A DNA stretch of 64,000 nt, taken from positions 358,221 through 422,220 of the forward strand of contig NZ_JANZYO010000002.1 in the NCBI RefSeq assembly GCF_025506335.1. Reading direction: 5' to 3'. Positions 26,501 to 36,236 of the stretch are shown piece by piece; the first letter of the stretch is position 1; each line of letters starts with the position of its first letter. The translations under genes were made by a program, and so were the position numbers. A model generated the notes under the pieces. That model worked only from the letters and a program-made list of their open reading frames with translations, did no database searches and was not told where the DNA came from. This DNA comes from Mumia quercus. GTDB lineage: Bacteria > Actinomycetota > Actinomycetes > Propionibacteriales > Nocardioidaceae.

Positions 26501-27352
26501 AACGCCTCGGCGAACGCGGTCGACGGGAGCGCTGCGCCCTCCGGCCTGCTCGGTCCCGTGGCGCTGCGCCCGCAGAAGGTCGTCGAGCTCGCGCTCACCC
26601 GCGGCACGCAGGTCACCTCGATGGACCTTGCCGTGGTGCCCGGCACTGCGTCCGTCACCCCGGGGCGTGCTGTCCGGTTCACCGCCACGGTGACCGGCAT
26701 CGCGCCCGAGGACCTGACGGCCACGCTGCGCACGGCGGTCCCGGAAGGCTGGTCGGCCGACCCGGCGGTCGTCGAGGTGTCCGAGCCGTCGTCGGGGGCG
26801 CAGGTGCGGACCAGCGTCGGCCTGGAGGTCACGCCGCCCGCCGACGCTGCGGAAGGCGTGCACGAGGTCACGATCACGCTCGACGGGCCGGACGGGCGCA
26901 GCATCGTCCGTACGGCAGAGGTGAAGGTCGTCCAGTCGTACGCCGCGTGGGAGTTCGAGGCCGCCGGCGACACCGAGGGCTGGGTCGGCGCGAACCACAT
27001 CGACGGACTCGAGGCGTCGGACGGGGCCTTGCGGTTCTCGTCGGTGGGCGGCGACCCGTACCTCGTGGGCCCGCAGGTGTCGGTCCCGCTCGGTGACGGC
27101 GCCGTCGTCGAGGTCGTGATGTCGTCGACGACCGGTGGCGGCGGTCAGGTGTTCTGGGCGACGACCGACGGCGGCTTCGCCGAGGCGCGCAGCGGCCGGT
27201 TCACGGTCGAGTCGGGCGGGACACGGACCTACCAGGTCCCGATCCCCCGCCAGGACGCGTCGCTCACCCAGCTCCGGCTCGACCCGATCGCCGGCACCGG
27301 TGACTTCGTGGTCGACGCGATCAGGGTGCTGCCCGCGGGCGCCACGGGCTGA
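23552..27352 (+). CDS. secreted GH106-like alpha-L-rhamnosidase, multidomain
   Basis: A 1,266-residue protein with a signal peptide (AAGLAAAALTLGLTGASSA). The catalytic region at about 45–800 begins PHAFWFWNGKLTEAELERQL and IHPRQGLGGE and carries TIPGIFNDEPGFYNNFP, the GH106 layout. A GH2-like jelly-roll follows (SGTYTKRFTLPDGF, VTVNGSTAGSLDWSPYTVDV). Next comes an NPCBM-associated NEW3-type Ig domain (MDLAVVPGTASVTPGRAVRF) and a C-terminal carbohydrate-binding-like domain from residue 1130. It is co-translated with the GH78 gene, so both probably dismantle a rhamnose-rich plant or microbial polysaccharide. The family call comes from motifs remembered, not from a search. Confidence 0.85.
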   Translation: MSPHSTVWRRRARTAAAGLAAAALTLGLTGASSATDRSPTPPAWDDATGRLDPAAFADPPSTSRPHAFWFWNGKLTEAELERQLDEMQGNGVEEFFIHPRQGLGGEFGKTENAYYLSTDYFDKVGFVLEEARSRGMKAWLYDDLNWPSGFAGGRTVRGGDVDGRTIEADPSYVPWYLSPSAVEVEGGTTYDAEVPGQGDGTDAPQPELVATLAARKAGDGTCTTNGEARGAQLDGDSTIELTDRIKDGRLTWEAPAGAWCVVHLVQRPLENYHPDLEPDEPYVDMLNPDVTEKFIDITHETYAKRFGPHFGTTIPGIFNDEPGFYNNFPDNRGGLDSRGSIPWTPGFRDYLEENAGYDLTQDLLGIWYDAGASTTRARVDYYDALSDRYNEAHTKPLADWAADHDIALISNPLVEEDLGSHKLIEGGSWFEMSRHYQLPGMDLISGLDTSAITPKLNSSVAHLFDRKRNLAETFGAFGWDLTMEEMKRTVAWEAAGGVDLIDNHAFYYSTDGERASESPPSQFFQNTFWPRFSQYAEMVGRLTEPARGAVAMNPVGVLYPSSSVMATGTPWDVRGFAGNGPALGPVDDSWKGTSNDLLRAQLDFDYLDELALAGDEDLGVEVKVRDGELALHRQRWQALVLPRTTVLSLDAVRTLERLVADGGTVVAVDGLATREASGRDAALQRRLTALFGTDPAAPVASTKKHRGGGLAAYLPDRSRLAEVVASRVTPGVTLDSAPDLRVRHVKRKADDAFLVVNLSGREVSTTARFDVAGTPEHWDPETGDTEVAPVFRRDGGRTVVPLTMEPYEARWITFRPGAHPTGKVAHLTATNAHTEDVAFRGGELRATLVADRPGEVYARGAFRGQEYGAVTTVDDPLEPLALGGDWAFRFDRDGAQTVTRPLGSWTDLDRDYSGSGTYTKRFTLPDGFRTDDRRIQLDLGRVRELAEVTVNGSTAGSLDWSPYTVDVTDLLRDGENVIAVRVTNASANAVDGSAAPSGLLGPVALRPQKVVELALTRGTQVTSMDLAVVPGTASVTPGRAVRFTATVTGIAPEDLTATLRTAVPEGWSADPAVVEVSEPSSGAQVRTSVGLEVTPPADAAEGVHEVTITLDGPDGRSIVRTAEVKVVQSYAAWEFEAAGDTEGWVGANHIDGLEASDGALRFSSVGGDPYLVGPQVSVPLGDGAVVEVVMSSTTGGGGQVFWATTDGGFAEARSGRFTVESGGTRTYQVPIPRQDASLTQLRLDPIAGTGDFVVDAIRVLPAGATG

Positions 27353-27368
27353 CGTACGACCCGACAGA

Positions 27369-27418
27369 AGAACCCGGCGTTCCACCCCGGATCTGGGGGT
27401 GGAACGTCGGGTTCTTTC
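27369..27418. terminator. bidirectional Rho-independent terminator
   Basis: A 20-bp stem (AGAACCCGGCGTTCCACCCC against GGGGTGGAACGTCGGGTTCT, one mismatch) with a short loop and TTCTTTCG after it. It lies 17 bases after the GH106 stop and 19 bases after the convergent ettA stop, so it serves both. Confidence 0.85.
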
Positions 27419-27436
27419 GTCGGGTCCTGCGTCCGC

Positions 27437-29119
<1,683 letters not shown>

Positions 29120-29171
29120 GGTGACTCAAGCCTAGGCGCTCGACCACGCTGTGCGTGAATCGGACGCCCCG

Positions 29172-29642
29172 CTATGCCGGGACCGTCTCTGCTCGCGCCC
29201 CCGGCAGAGGGGCTGCATGGCTGCTCTCGAACTCCGCGACCGCCTCGCCGTCGGAGGTGGACTGCTCCTGGGACGGGGCCGGCTCGTTGCGCGTGAACGC
29301 CGCGGTGCCGCGGTTGAGGTCGTGGCTCACGACCGTCGCCTCGAGGACCTGCCGCTGGTGCTGCTCCCGGGTGTCCTTGTCCTCCCAGGTGTGGCTGCGC
29401 AGCCGGCCGATCACGACCACGGGATCGCCCACCTTGAGCGAGGACGCGACGTTCTGACCCAAGGTGCGGCTGGCCTTGACGGTGATCCAGACGGTCTCGA
29501 GATCGCGCCAGCGGCCCAGGTTGCGGTCGAAGATGCGCGGGGTCGACCCGAGCCTGAACATCGCCCACCCGAAGCCCTTGCTCTCCCGGTAGTCGACCTC
29601 CGTGCCGAGGTTGCCGTACACGATCATCTGGTTGTCGCTCAT
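29172..29642 (-). CDS. ssb: single-stranded DNA-binding protein (second-type SSB)
   Basis: A 156-residue protein with an N-terminal OB-fold: QMIVYGNLGTEVDYRESKGF, then WVTIKASRTLGQNV-like residues (here VWITVKASRTLGQNVASSL) and DPVVVIGRLRSHTWED. The tail is acidic but does not end in the DDDIPF of replicative SSB, and the gene is not beside rpsF. It is therefore probably the second SSB paralogue that actinobacteria use in recombination or competence-like processes. ATG 29642 has AGGAGC eight bases upstream; the longer frame adds residues before the fold. Confidence 0.88.
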   Translation of the reverse strand: MSDNQMIVYGNLGTEVDYRESKGFGWAMFRLGSTPRIFDRNLGRWRDLETVWITVKASRTLGQNVASSLKVGDPVVVIGRLRSHTWEDKDTREQHQRQVLEATVVSHDLNRGTAAFTRNEPAPSQEQSTSDGEAVAEFESSHAAPLPGARAETVPA

Positions 29643-29765
29643 CGGTTGCTCCTGTCTCGTCGGGGACACCAACAGCGTGTGTCCGACGAGCCCGTGGACG
29701 CACGACGTCCGGTCGCCCTGAGGACGACCGGACGCTGTGGACGAGCGAAGAGCAGCGAGCCGAGG

Positions 29766-31385
29766 TCAGACGTTGCGGCCGAGCGCGGCAGCGATGCCGC
29801 GCCGCGCCTGCTCGTACGCCGCGAGCTCGTTGTCGACCGGGGCGAGCACGCGTTCGCGGGCGACGTCGGCGATGGTCGCGCGCAGGCGGTCCTCCGCGCC
29901 ATGGGCGCGACGTGAGGCCGACGACTTCGCCATCACCGTCGTCACGAGGGCGAGGAGCAGCCCGACGAGCAGACCGCCACCGGCGAGGTAGGCGGGAAGC
30001 CACACGCCCGCCACCGTCGGCGCGGACGCCGAGCCGGTGAGCTCGGCGCCGGTGAGCGCGAGCAGCCACAGGACACCGGCGATGGTGACACCGAGCGCCA
30101 CCCACTGGACGAGCTTGACGAACGACCACCACGCCGGCGTCTTGTCGGTGCCCAACCCCGTACGCGCGATCGCGAGGTCGAGGACGTCGGCCAGGTCACG
30201 GTTGGGCAGGACCACGGCACGTCGCATCGACTGCACCCACGACGGGGTGAGGCCGATGGCGGCCTTCTCGGCGACGTCACGGACGGCGACGTCGACGGCC
30301 GGGCGCTGGACGCGCGCCGCACTCCCCTCGCCTCCCAGGGCCTGCAGCGCGGGACCGTTGGTCGTGGACTTGGAGCGGCCGATCAGCCGCAGCGGGGGCC
30401 ACGTCGTCGCCGACACCGCACGCGACACGAGCGTCTTCTCCGTGGCGTCCGCCACCGCGGAGACCCCGGCCGCGTGCGCGAGCGTGTCGATGAACTGCTC
30501 GCGGTCGGAGTCGGTCAGCCCGATCGCGGGAGCGTCGCCGCTGAGCTGCTCGAAGGCCTTCGCGAGGTGCTCGACGTCGGCACCCGTACGGAGCCCGGCG
30601 GCCTGCTTGTCGCGGATCCGGCGCACCAGCGCGCGCTTGAAGTCGTCGACGCCGTCGCCGCGCAGGGCGGAGACCGCGAGGACGGGAACACCCGCCAGGC
30701 CATCTTCCGCGAGGAGTCGGCGTACGTCCTGGAGCGTGCCGTCCCACTGCTCAGGAGGCAGCTTGTCGATCTGGTTGAGGACGACCATGGTCACCTCGGC
30801 GTGCCGCGAGAGCGGGCGCAGGTAGCGCTCGTGCACGGCGGCGTCCGCGTACTTCTGCGGGTCGAGGACCCACACCAGCACGTCGGCGTACTTCACGAGG
30901 CGGTCGACCTCGAGGTGGTGCGCGACCTCGGTCGAGTCGTGGTCCGGCAGGTCGAGGAGGACGAGTCCGTCGAGGTTCGTGTCGTCGGGGACGAGCCCGA
31001 GCGGGCTCCCGAGAGACATCTGCTGGCGCTCGGGGATGCCGATCCACTCCAGCAGCGGGCGGCCGCCGTCGTCTCCCCAGGCCACCGCCATCGCCCACGA
31101 CGTCGTCGGTCGACGGACGCCGACCGCCGAGAGCTCGACGCCGGCGACGGCGTTGAAGAGCGACGACTTGCCGGAGCCCGTCGCGCCGGCGAGCGCGACG
31201 ACCGTACGGTCGCTGGCGAGGCGCAGGCGCGCGCTGGCACGTTGGACGACAGCCGCTCCCTCCTCGACGAGTGCGGGGTCGAGCCTGCCGGCGGACGCCT
31301 CGACGGCGCGGGCGAGTCCGTCGACACGTGCGGCGACGTCACCGCCGCTCGTGCTGAACAGCGGTGCGGGAGGGGTGTCAGTCAC
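29766..31385 (-). CDS. membrane-anchored dynamin/Era-like GTPase (second of pair)
   Basis: A 539-residue protein. The G domain has GATGSGKSS (G1), LLDLPDHDS (G3) and LNQIDK as the G4 variant. Two hydrophobic helices at about 425–450 and 460–485 (WVALGVTIAGVLWLLAL, GGGLLVGLLLALVTTVM) precede a basic amphipathic C-terminus. The upstream gene encodes a partner GTPase ending one base before this ATG. Such tandem pairs resemble the Streptomyces DynA/DynB and the IniA/IniC membrane GTPases, which remodel membranes at septa or under envelope stress. The specific role is inferred from architecture. Confidence 0.82.
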   Translation of the reverse strand: MTDTPPAPLFSTSGGDVAARVDGLARAVEASAGRLDPALVEEGAAVVQRASARLRLASDRTVVALAGATGSGKSSLFNAVAGVELSAVGVRRPTTSWAMAVAWGDDGGRPLLEWIGIPERQQMSLGSPLGLVPDDTNLDGLVLLDLPDHDSTEVAHHLEVDRLVKYADVLVWVLDPQKYADAAVHERYLRPLSRHAEVTMVVLNQIDKLPPEQWDGTLQDVRRLLAEDGLAGVPVLAVSALRGDGVDDFKRALVRRIRDKQAAGLRTGADVEHLAKAFEQLSGDAPAIGLTDSDREQFIDTLAHAAGVSAVADATEKTLVSRAVSATTWPPLRLIGRSKSTTNGPALQALGGEGSAARVQRPAVDVAVRDVAEKAAIGLTPSWVQSMRRAVVLPNRDLADVLDLAIARTGLGTDKTPAWWSFVKLVQWVALGVTIAGVLWLLALTGAELTGSASAPTVAGVWLPAYLAGGGLLVGLLLALVTTVMAKSSASRRAHGAEDRLRATIADVARERVLAPVDNELAAYEQARRGIAAALGRNV

Positions 31386-31386
31386 G

Positions 31387-33105
31387 TCAGTCCCAGTCCT
31401 CGGGGATCAGGTCGGTGTGCCGCGCGTCCTCTGCTGCGCGAGCGGCGGCTCGAATGCTATCGGCTGCAGAGGGTGCAGCGGCAGTCCGTGCGAGCACGTC
31501 ATAGAACCGCTGGCGCTCGTCGCGCAGGACCGTGCCCGCCCGACGGAGGAGGTCTTCCTTGGCGAGCTCGACGAGACGTCGCGCGGTGGCGTCTGCGAAC
31601 ACGTCGACGAGCAGCTGGCGGGCGGTCGCAGCACCGGTGACCGCCTCGTCATCGCGAGGGGCGAGCTCGTTGACCACGCACACGCCGAGCGTCACGGCCG
31701 AGCCCGTCGTGCCCAGCGCGAGGAAGCGTGCCGTCATCCGGCGGTCGGCGCCCTCGGCGCGCACGATCTCGGTGCACGCCTCGATCCAGTCGGAGGCGAT
31801 CCGCTCCGCGCGCGAGCGCAGCGTGCGGGTCGCCCGGTCGAGCTCACGGCCCGGCCCGTCGATGAGGCGGGAGCCGGCGGGGTTCTGCTCCCAGGCCTGG
31901 TACGCGCCGTGGGCGCCGGCCTCGGCCTGCTCGAGCAGGAGCAGCTCGACGTTGCGCGCCAGGCTCTCCTGGACCTCGGCGACCCGTGCGCGGCGGCCGC
32001 GGACGCTGTCGACGATGCGGTCGCGGATGCGGCCGATGCGGTCGTCGGCCCCGCGGAGCAGGTCGCCGGATCCCGCGAAGTCGCGCCAGCGGGCGGTCAG
32101 CTCGCCGTGCATGAGCGTGCCGTCGGACACGGCCTTGGCGAACGCCGCCTCGGCGCCGGTGTAGGCACGGTCGACGTCCTCGACCAGCGCGCTCATCACC
32201 GCTCCCTGGTCGGCGACCGCGTCCGCGACGTCGAAGGCCCCGAACACGATCTTGCGGACCGCGCCATCGAGCGTCTGGGTCACGATCGCGGACCGGACCT
32301 CCGGGTCGGCGGCGAGGTCGTGCAGCCAGTTGAGGATGGGGGCGACCGCGCTCGGCGGCAGCAGGCCGTCGTCGTCGATCTCGGACTCGAGCACCGTGAA
32401 GAGCGGGGAGTCCTTCAGGCCGCGGGCGGTCAGCATCCGCGCGAGGTGGCCGCGGACCTCCCCCATCGACGAGTCAGGGGTCCGGTCGAGGACGATCGCG
32501 ACCGCGGCGCTGCGGTCGGCAGCCTCGCGCAGGTAGTCCCACGGCACCTGGTCGGCATAGCGGGCGGCCGACGTCACGAAGAGCCACAGGTCGGCCGCGG
32601 CGAGCAGCTCGGTGGCGAGGCGGCGGTTCTCGGTCTCGATGGAGTCGACGTCAGGCGCGTCGAGGAGGGCGAGGCCCTTGGGCACCGTGTGCGCGGCCAC
32701 CAGCGTCAGCGAGCGGGTGTCGTGCGACTGGGTGCTCGCGCGGGCCAGGTCGGGAAGGATCCGGTCGGGCTGGAACCAGTCCGCGTCGGCGGGGTTGTGC
32801 ACGAGCACCGCCGAGCGGGTCGTGGGCCGCAGGACGCCTGACTCGGTCACCCGACGACCGACGAGCGAGTTGACGAGGGTGGACTTGCCGGCCCCCGTGG
32901 AGCCGCCCACGACCGTCAGGAGAGGCGCATCGAGCTGGACCAGCCGCGGCAGCACGTAGTCGTCGAGCTGAGCCAGCAACGCCCGCTGGGCGTCACGTCC
33001 GTCTGCCGCCCCGGGGATGTCCAGCCCGAGGGCAGCACCGCTCAGCTCGGTGCGCAGCTTGAGCAGCGCAGCGAGCAGAGTCGCAGTGGAGCCGTCCGTC
33101 GACAC
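31387..33105 (-). CDS. dynamin-like GTPase, soluble partner (first of pair)
   Basis: The protein has 572 residues. GGSTGAGKSTLVNSLVG is G1 and ALLDAPDVDSIE is G3; the G4 position reads VLDRTPDS rather than NKxD, so nucleotide specificity may be relaxed. The long C-terminal half is helical and has one short hydrophobic run (TTGSAVTLGVCVVNELA). GTG 33105 has GGAGG six bases upstream. It is immediately followed by a second GTPase with two membrane helices, so the two proteins probably form a heteromeric membrane-associated complex. Confidence 0.82.
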   Translation of the reverse strand: MSTDGSTATLLAALLKLRTELSGAALGLDIPGAADGRDAQRALLAQLDDYVLPRLVQLDAPLLTVVGGSTGAGKSTLVNSLVGRRVTESGVLRPTTRSAVLVHNPADADWFQPDRILPDLARASTQSHDTRSLTLVAAHTVPKGLALLDAPDVDSIETENRRLATELLAAADLWLFVTSAARYADQVPWDYLREAADRSAAVAIVLDRTPDSSMGEVRGHLARMLTARGLKDSPLFTVLESEIDDDGLLPPSAVAPILNWLHDLAADPEVRSAIVTQTLDGAVRKIVFGAFDVADAVADQGAVMSALVEDVDRAYTGAEAAFAKAVSDGTLMHGELTARWRDFAGSGDLLRGADDRIGRIRDRIVDSVRGRRARVAEVQESLARNVELLLLEQAEAGAHGAYQAWEQNPAGSRLIDGPGRELDRATRTLRSRAERIASDWIEACTEIVRAEGADRRMTARFLALGTTGSAVTLGVCVVNELAPRDDEAVTGAATARQLLVDVFADATARRLVELAKEDLLRRAGTVLRDERQRFYDVLARTAAAPSAADSIRAAARAAEDARHTDLIPEDWD

Positions 33106-33209
33106 TCGAACCTCCGAAGAAGGGGTGTAGTTGCCCGACCTCAGCGTAATGGAGAGGGGAAGGGATCACGCACCGTGATCGCAGCGCACCCCCGAGGACG
33201 TGTCGGCGG

Positions 33210-34637
33210 TCACCCGCGGGGCTCCGGAGAGCGCGGCCCTGGTGGGGGTTGCTGCCGCGGGGCGTGGGGCGGGATGTCGGGGCTCGAGGGGCCGGCCGGG
33301 GGCGCCGGGTAACGCGGGCGCGCGCCGTACGGGGTGTTGGGCGGGTACGCCGAGGGCGCCTGCGGCGACGCCCCGTACGGGGTGCCGCCGGCGTACGGGC
33401 GGGCGCCGCCGGGCGGTCCTCCGTACGCGCTGGCACCCGCGTACGAGAAGCGCAGCGGCGGCGGCAGCACCACGTACGGGCGCAGCACCCGCATCTCCGC
33501 GAGGAACGCGTCGACGCGCTGCGGGGCCTGCGGCTTCGGCTGGCGGTCCATCACCCCGGCGTACAGGAAGGCCATCGTGATGGCGTCGCGCTGGTAGCGC
33601 TTCGTCGCCTTCGCCGAGGTCTTGCCGCCGTGGAGCTTGGCGTGCTTGACCGCCTTGCGACGGTACGCGAGGGAGGCGATGTAGGGGATCTCGTCGGCGA
33701 CCAGCCAGCCGCGCCGGGCGATGTCGGTCAGCGCACGGACGAGGTAGCGGCCCTGGTCGCGCCGGGCCAGCACGGCGAGGACGATCGTGCCCGCGAGCAG
33801 CAGCCCCGTGAAGCCGTAGGCGAGGAGGAAGCCCGTGCCGCCGAGATAGCTCACGCCGCCGTTCCAGATGCCGTGCAGGAGCATGCTCCCGAACAGACCG
33901 ACCCCCCAGATCAGTCCACGCAGCGCCTTGGAGCGCTGGTGGACCGACAGCCCGACGGCGATCCCGAAGGCGGCCGTGAACATCGGGTGGGCGAACGGAC
34001 TCATGATGCCGCGGAGCACGAACGTGACCGTGGTGGCTGCCGGACCGTCGACCCCGGTCTCGTCGATGCCGACGTACGCGCCGGCGTAGTAGACGACGTT
34101 CTCGACGAAGGCGAAGCCCAGCCCGACCAGGCCCGCGAGGACCAGGCCGTCGACGAGCCCGTCGATGACCCGGCGCATCCTCAGGAACGTGAGCACGAGG
34201 AACAGGCACTTGGCCGGCTCCTCCGTGACCGGGGCGATGAACGTCGCGAGCGCCTCGTCGGAGAGGTCGAACGTCTCCGAGATGAGGATCTGGGCGACCA
34301 GGGCGATCGCGACGGAGACGACACCGCCCCACACGACCGCGGCGAGCTTGTAGTGCCACGGCTCGGGCTCGTAGCGGTCGAGCCAGAAGAAGCAGCCGAG
34401 CATCGCCGGCAGCGGCAGCACCGCGTACAGGAGGCTCAGGCCGCTGCCGGCGGCGTCGCCGCTGGTGATCGCGAAGAAGCAGACGCCGACGACGCCGATG
34501 GCAGCGGTGATGAAGAGGAGCACCACCAGCACGGTGTGGCCCCGCTGCCACATGGGGTCGCGCAGCCGCGGCAGCGGCCCGGGTGGGACCGGCGCCGACG
34601 GGGGCTGCGGCGCGGATGCCGCCCACGGTTGGGACAC
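33210..34637 (-). CDS. PrsW-family intramembrane metalloprotease
   Basis: A 475-residue polytopic protein with about eight hydrophobic helices. PrsW motifs are present: PVTEEPAKCLFLVL (EExxK), GFAFVENVVYY (FxxxE), PFAHPMFTA (HxxxD-like) and LLHGIWNGG. Family members cut within the membrane, for example releasing anti-sigma factors. Residues from about 390 form a Pro/Gly/Tyr-rich cytoplasmic tail with repeated PYGA/PYAG units, which is unusual in length. It stands alone, divergent from tRNA-Arg and 104 bases downstream of the GTPase pair's start. The substrate is unknown. Confidence 0.9.
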   Translation of the reverse strand: MSQPWAASAPQPPSAPVPPGPLPRLRDPMWQRGHTVLVVLLFITAAIGVVGVCFFAITSGDAAGSGLSLLYAVLPLPAMLGCFFWLDRYEPEPWHYKLAAVVWGGVVSVAIALVAQILISETFDLSDEALATFIAPVTEEPAKCLFLVLTFLRMRRVIDGLVDGLVLAGLVGLGFAFVENVVYYAGAYVGIDETGVDGPAATTVTFVLRGIMSPFAHPMFTAAFGIAVGLSVHQRSKALRGLIWGVGLFGSMLLHGIWNGGVSYLGGTGFLLAYGFTGLLLAGTIVLAVLARRDQGRYLVRALTDIARRGWLVADEIPYIASLAYRRKAVKHAKLHGGKTSAKATKRYQRDAITMAFLYAGVMDRQPKPQAPQRVDAFLAEMRVLRPYVVLPPPLRFSYAGASAYGGPPGGARPYAGGTPYGASPQAPSAYPPNTPYGARPRYPAPPAGPSSPDIPPHAPRQQPPPGPRSPEPRG

Positions 34638-34693
34638 ACGAGAACCCTAGCGGCGTACACCGACCGGTCACGCGCCGCTAGGGTTGCCTGTGG

Positions 34694-34767
34694 GCGCCCG
34701 TAGCTCAGCTGGATAGAGCGGCGGCCTTCTAATCCGCGGGTCGGGGGTTCGAGTCCCTCCGGGCGCG
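34694..34767 (+). tRNA. tRNA-Arg (TCT)
   Basis: The cloverleaf is complete: acceptor GCGCCCG/CGGGCGC, D-arm GCTC/GAGC, anticodon loop CTTCTAA with anticodon TCT, and T-arm GGGGG TTCGAGT CCCTC. A C·T pair closes the anticodon stem. No CCA is encoded. The convergent osmC-like stop lies only 2 bases away. Confidence 0.95.
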
Positions 34768-34768
34768 C

Positions 34769-35215
34769 TCAGCTCTCCAGCGTGGCGTCGAGGACGATCT
34801 CCGGGACCGACGCCAACGCCTTGCTGACCGGACAAGCCTTCTTGGTCTCCTCGGCCACGTCGGAGAACTGCTCGGACGTCAGCCCGTCGACCTTGGCCCG
34901 CACGGTGAGGACGATCTTCGAGATCAGCAGACCTCCGTTGTCGCGGTCGGGGCGGACGGTGACGTCGGCGCGCACCGACGCCGACTGCGGGGTGCCGCCG
35001 GCGTTGGCGATCCCGCCCGACAGGGCCATCGCGTAGCAGGACGCGTGCGCGGCAGCGATCAGCTCCTCAGGGCTCGTGCTCCCCTCGGCCTCGTCGGCGA
35101 TGCGGCGCGGGAACGAGACGTCGAACGTCCCCGTGCCCGAGCTGTCGAGGGTGACGCGCCCCGACCCGTCCTGGAGGCCTCCGGTCCACTGCGTCGTCGC
35201 GGTACGTGTCGCCAT
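34769..35215 (-). CDS. OsmC-family peroxiredoxin
   Basis: The 148-residue protein carries the two OsmC cysteines: SPEELIAAAHASCYAMALS and AEETKKACPVSKALASV. It begins MATRTATTQWTGGLQDGSG, typical of the OsmC subgroup, which reduces organic hydroperoxides. ATG 35215 has GGGAG about eight bases upstream. The upstream minus-strand neighbour is a DsbA-like gene separated by a hairpin, so it is probably transcribed alone. Confidence 0.93.
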   Translation of the reverse strand: MATRTATTQWTGGLQDGSGRVTLDSSGTGTFDVSFPRRIADEAEGSTSPEELIAAAHASCYAMALSGGIANAGGTPQSASVRADVTVRPDRDNGGLLISKIVLTVRAKVDGLTSEQFSDVAEETKKACPVSKALASVPEIVLDATLES

Positions 35216-35260
35216 GGTGTCGCTCCCGTCGTCGGTGGTGGGAACTCCACCGTAGAGACG

Positions 35261-35295
35261 CGAGACCCCGTACGCATCACGCGTACGGGGTCTCG
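35261..35295 (-). terminator. perfect 15-bp hairpin downstream of the DsbA-like gene
   Basis: CGAGACCCCGTACGC and GCGTACGGGGTCTCG pair perfectly around ATCAC. It lies 22 bases after the DsbA-like stop and upstream of the OsmC start. There is no long T-run, so termination strength is uncertain. Confidence 0.65.
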
Positions 35296-35316
35296 CCGGT
35301 CGTCGAAGGCCTGCGG

Positions 35317-36120
35317 TCAGCTGGCCTTGGCCGCCTCGATGGCCTTGAGGATGTCCTCGGTGCCGGGGACGCTGGGGTTGCCCTCGGCGTCCTCGGGGCC
35401 GTTCACGGTCTTGCCGTCGACCCACACGGTCGGGGTGCCGGAGAGCTTGGACCCATCGGAGTCGGGCTGGTCGAAGGCCTTCTCGGTCTGCTCCTCGGTC
35501 CAGTCACGGAACGGGCGACCGGTGATGCAGTCGAGCGCGGCCTCGCTCGCGCCGGCCTCCTCGGCCAGGTCGCGGAACTCCTTCTCGCTCAGCGAGCTGC
35601 CCTGAGGCTGGTTCGCGAAGAGCAGCTTGGCGTAGTCGCGGAACGTCTTGGCACCGTCCTCCTCGAACACGCACATCGCGGCGCCCATGGCATCGTTGGA
35701 GAAGTCGCTCAGGAACGCGACCGGGCGGTACTCGACGTCGATCGCGCCGGAGGCAACCTGCTGGTCGAGGACCTGGCCGGTGGTCTCCTCGAACGTCTTG
35801 CAGTGCGGGCAGGCGAAGTCCTCGAAGACGGTGACCTTCACCGGGTCCTCGGCAGCCGTGCCGCCGAGGTCGGTCGCCGTGAGATTCACGCCACCCTCGT
35901 CGGTGAGACCGGAGGGCGTACGCGTCGGAGCGTCCGCCGAGTTGTCGACCGCGGCCTTCACCGCGAAGCCGGCACCGGCGATCACCGCGACGACCACGAC
36001 GACGATGGCCGCGGTGATGAGGTTGCGGCGGCGCTTGTCCTGGCGCTCGCGTTCCTTGCGCATCTGCTCGGCGCGCTCGCGACGGGCGCGCTTGTCATCC
36101 TTGGTGGCCACCTGGGTCAT
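35317..36120 (-). CDS. membrane-anchored DsbA-like thioredoxin-fold oxidoreductase
   Basis: A 267-residue protein. The first 32 residues are highly charged (Lys/Arg/Glu), then one transmembrane helix (LITAAIVVVVVAVIAGAGFAV, residues 35–54) leads to an extracytoplasmic DsbA-type domain. The domain has VTVFEDFACPHCKTFEE (Cys104, Cys107) and the cis-proline region LSGTPTVWVDGK. It should form or isomerise disulfides in exported proteins. ATG 36120 has AAGGA five bases upstream and is preferred over 36141. It is divergent from orn. Confidence 0.92.
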   Translation of the reverse strand: MTQVATKDDKRARRERAEQMRKERERQDKRRRNLITAAIVVVVVAVIAGAGFAVKAAVDNSADAPTRTPSGLTDEGGVNLTATDLGGTAAEDPVKVTVFEDFACPHCKTFEETTGQVLDQQVASGAIDVEYRPVAFLSDFSNDAMGAAMCVFEEDGAKTFRDYAKLLFANQPQGSSLSEKEFRDLAEEAGASEAALDCITGRPFRDWTEEQTEKAFDQPDSDGSKLSGTPTVWVDGKTVNGPEDAEGNPSVPGTEDILKAIEAAKAS

Positions 36121-36236
36121 CCATCCTTCGCATACGGACACGTGTCATCGGGAGAACGTGCGAGCCGGTGCCCGCGTTCCCGTACGACCGCGACCAGGTT
36201 ACCGGCCGGTGTCAACGGATAGGGTGGTTGGTCGTG

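Noticed and set aside
23525-27385. A minus-strand open frame of about 1,286 codons antisense to the GH106-like gene
   Set aside because: It has no family motifs and is rich in Arg/Gly/Val/His, the usual mirror of a G+C-rich gene. The plus strand has a signal peptide, domains and an operon partner.
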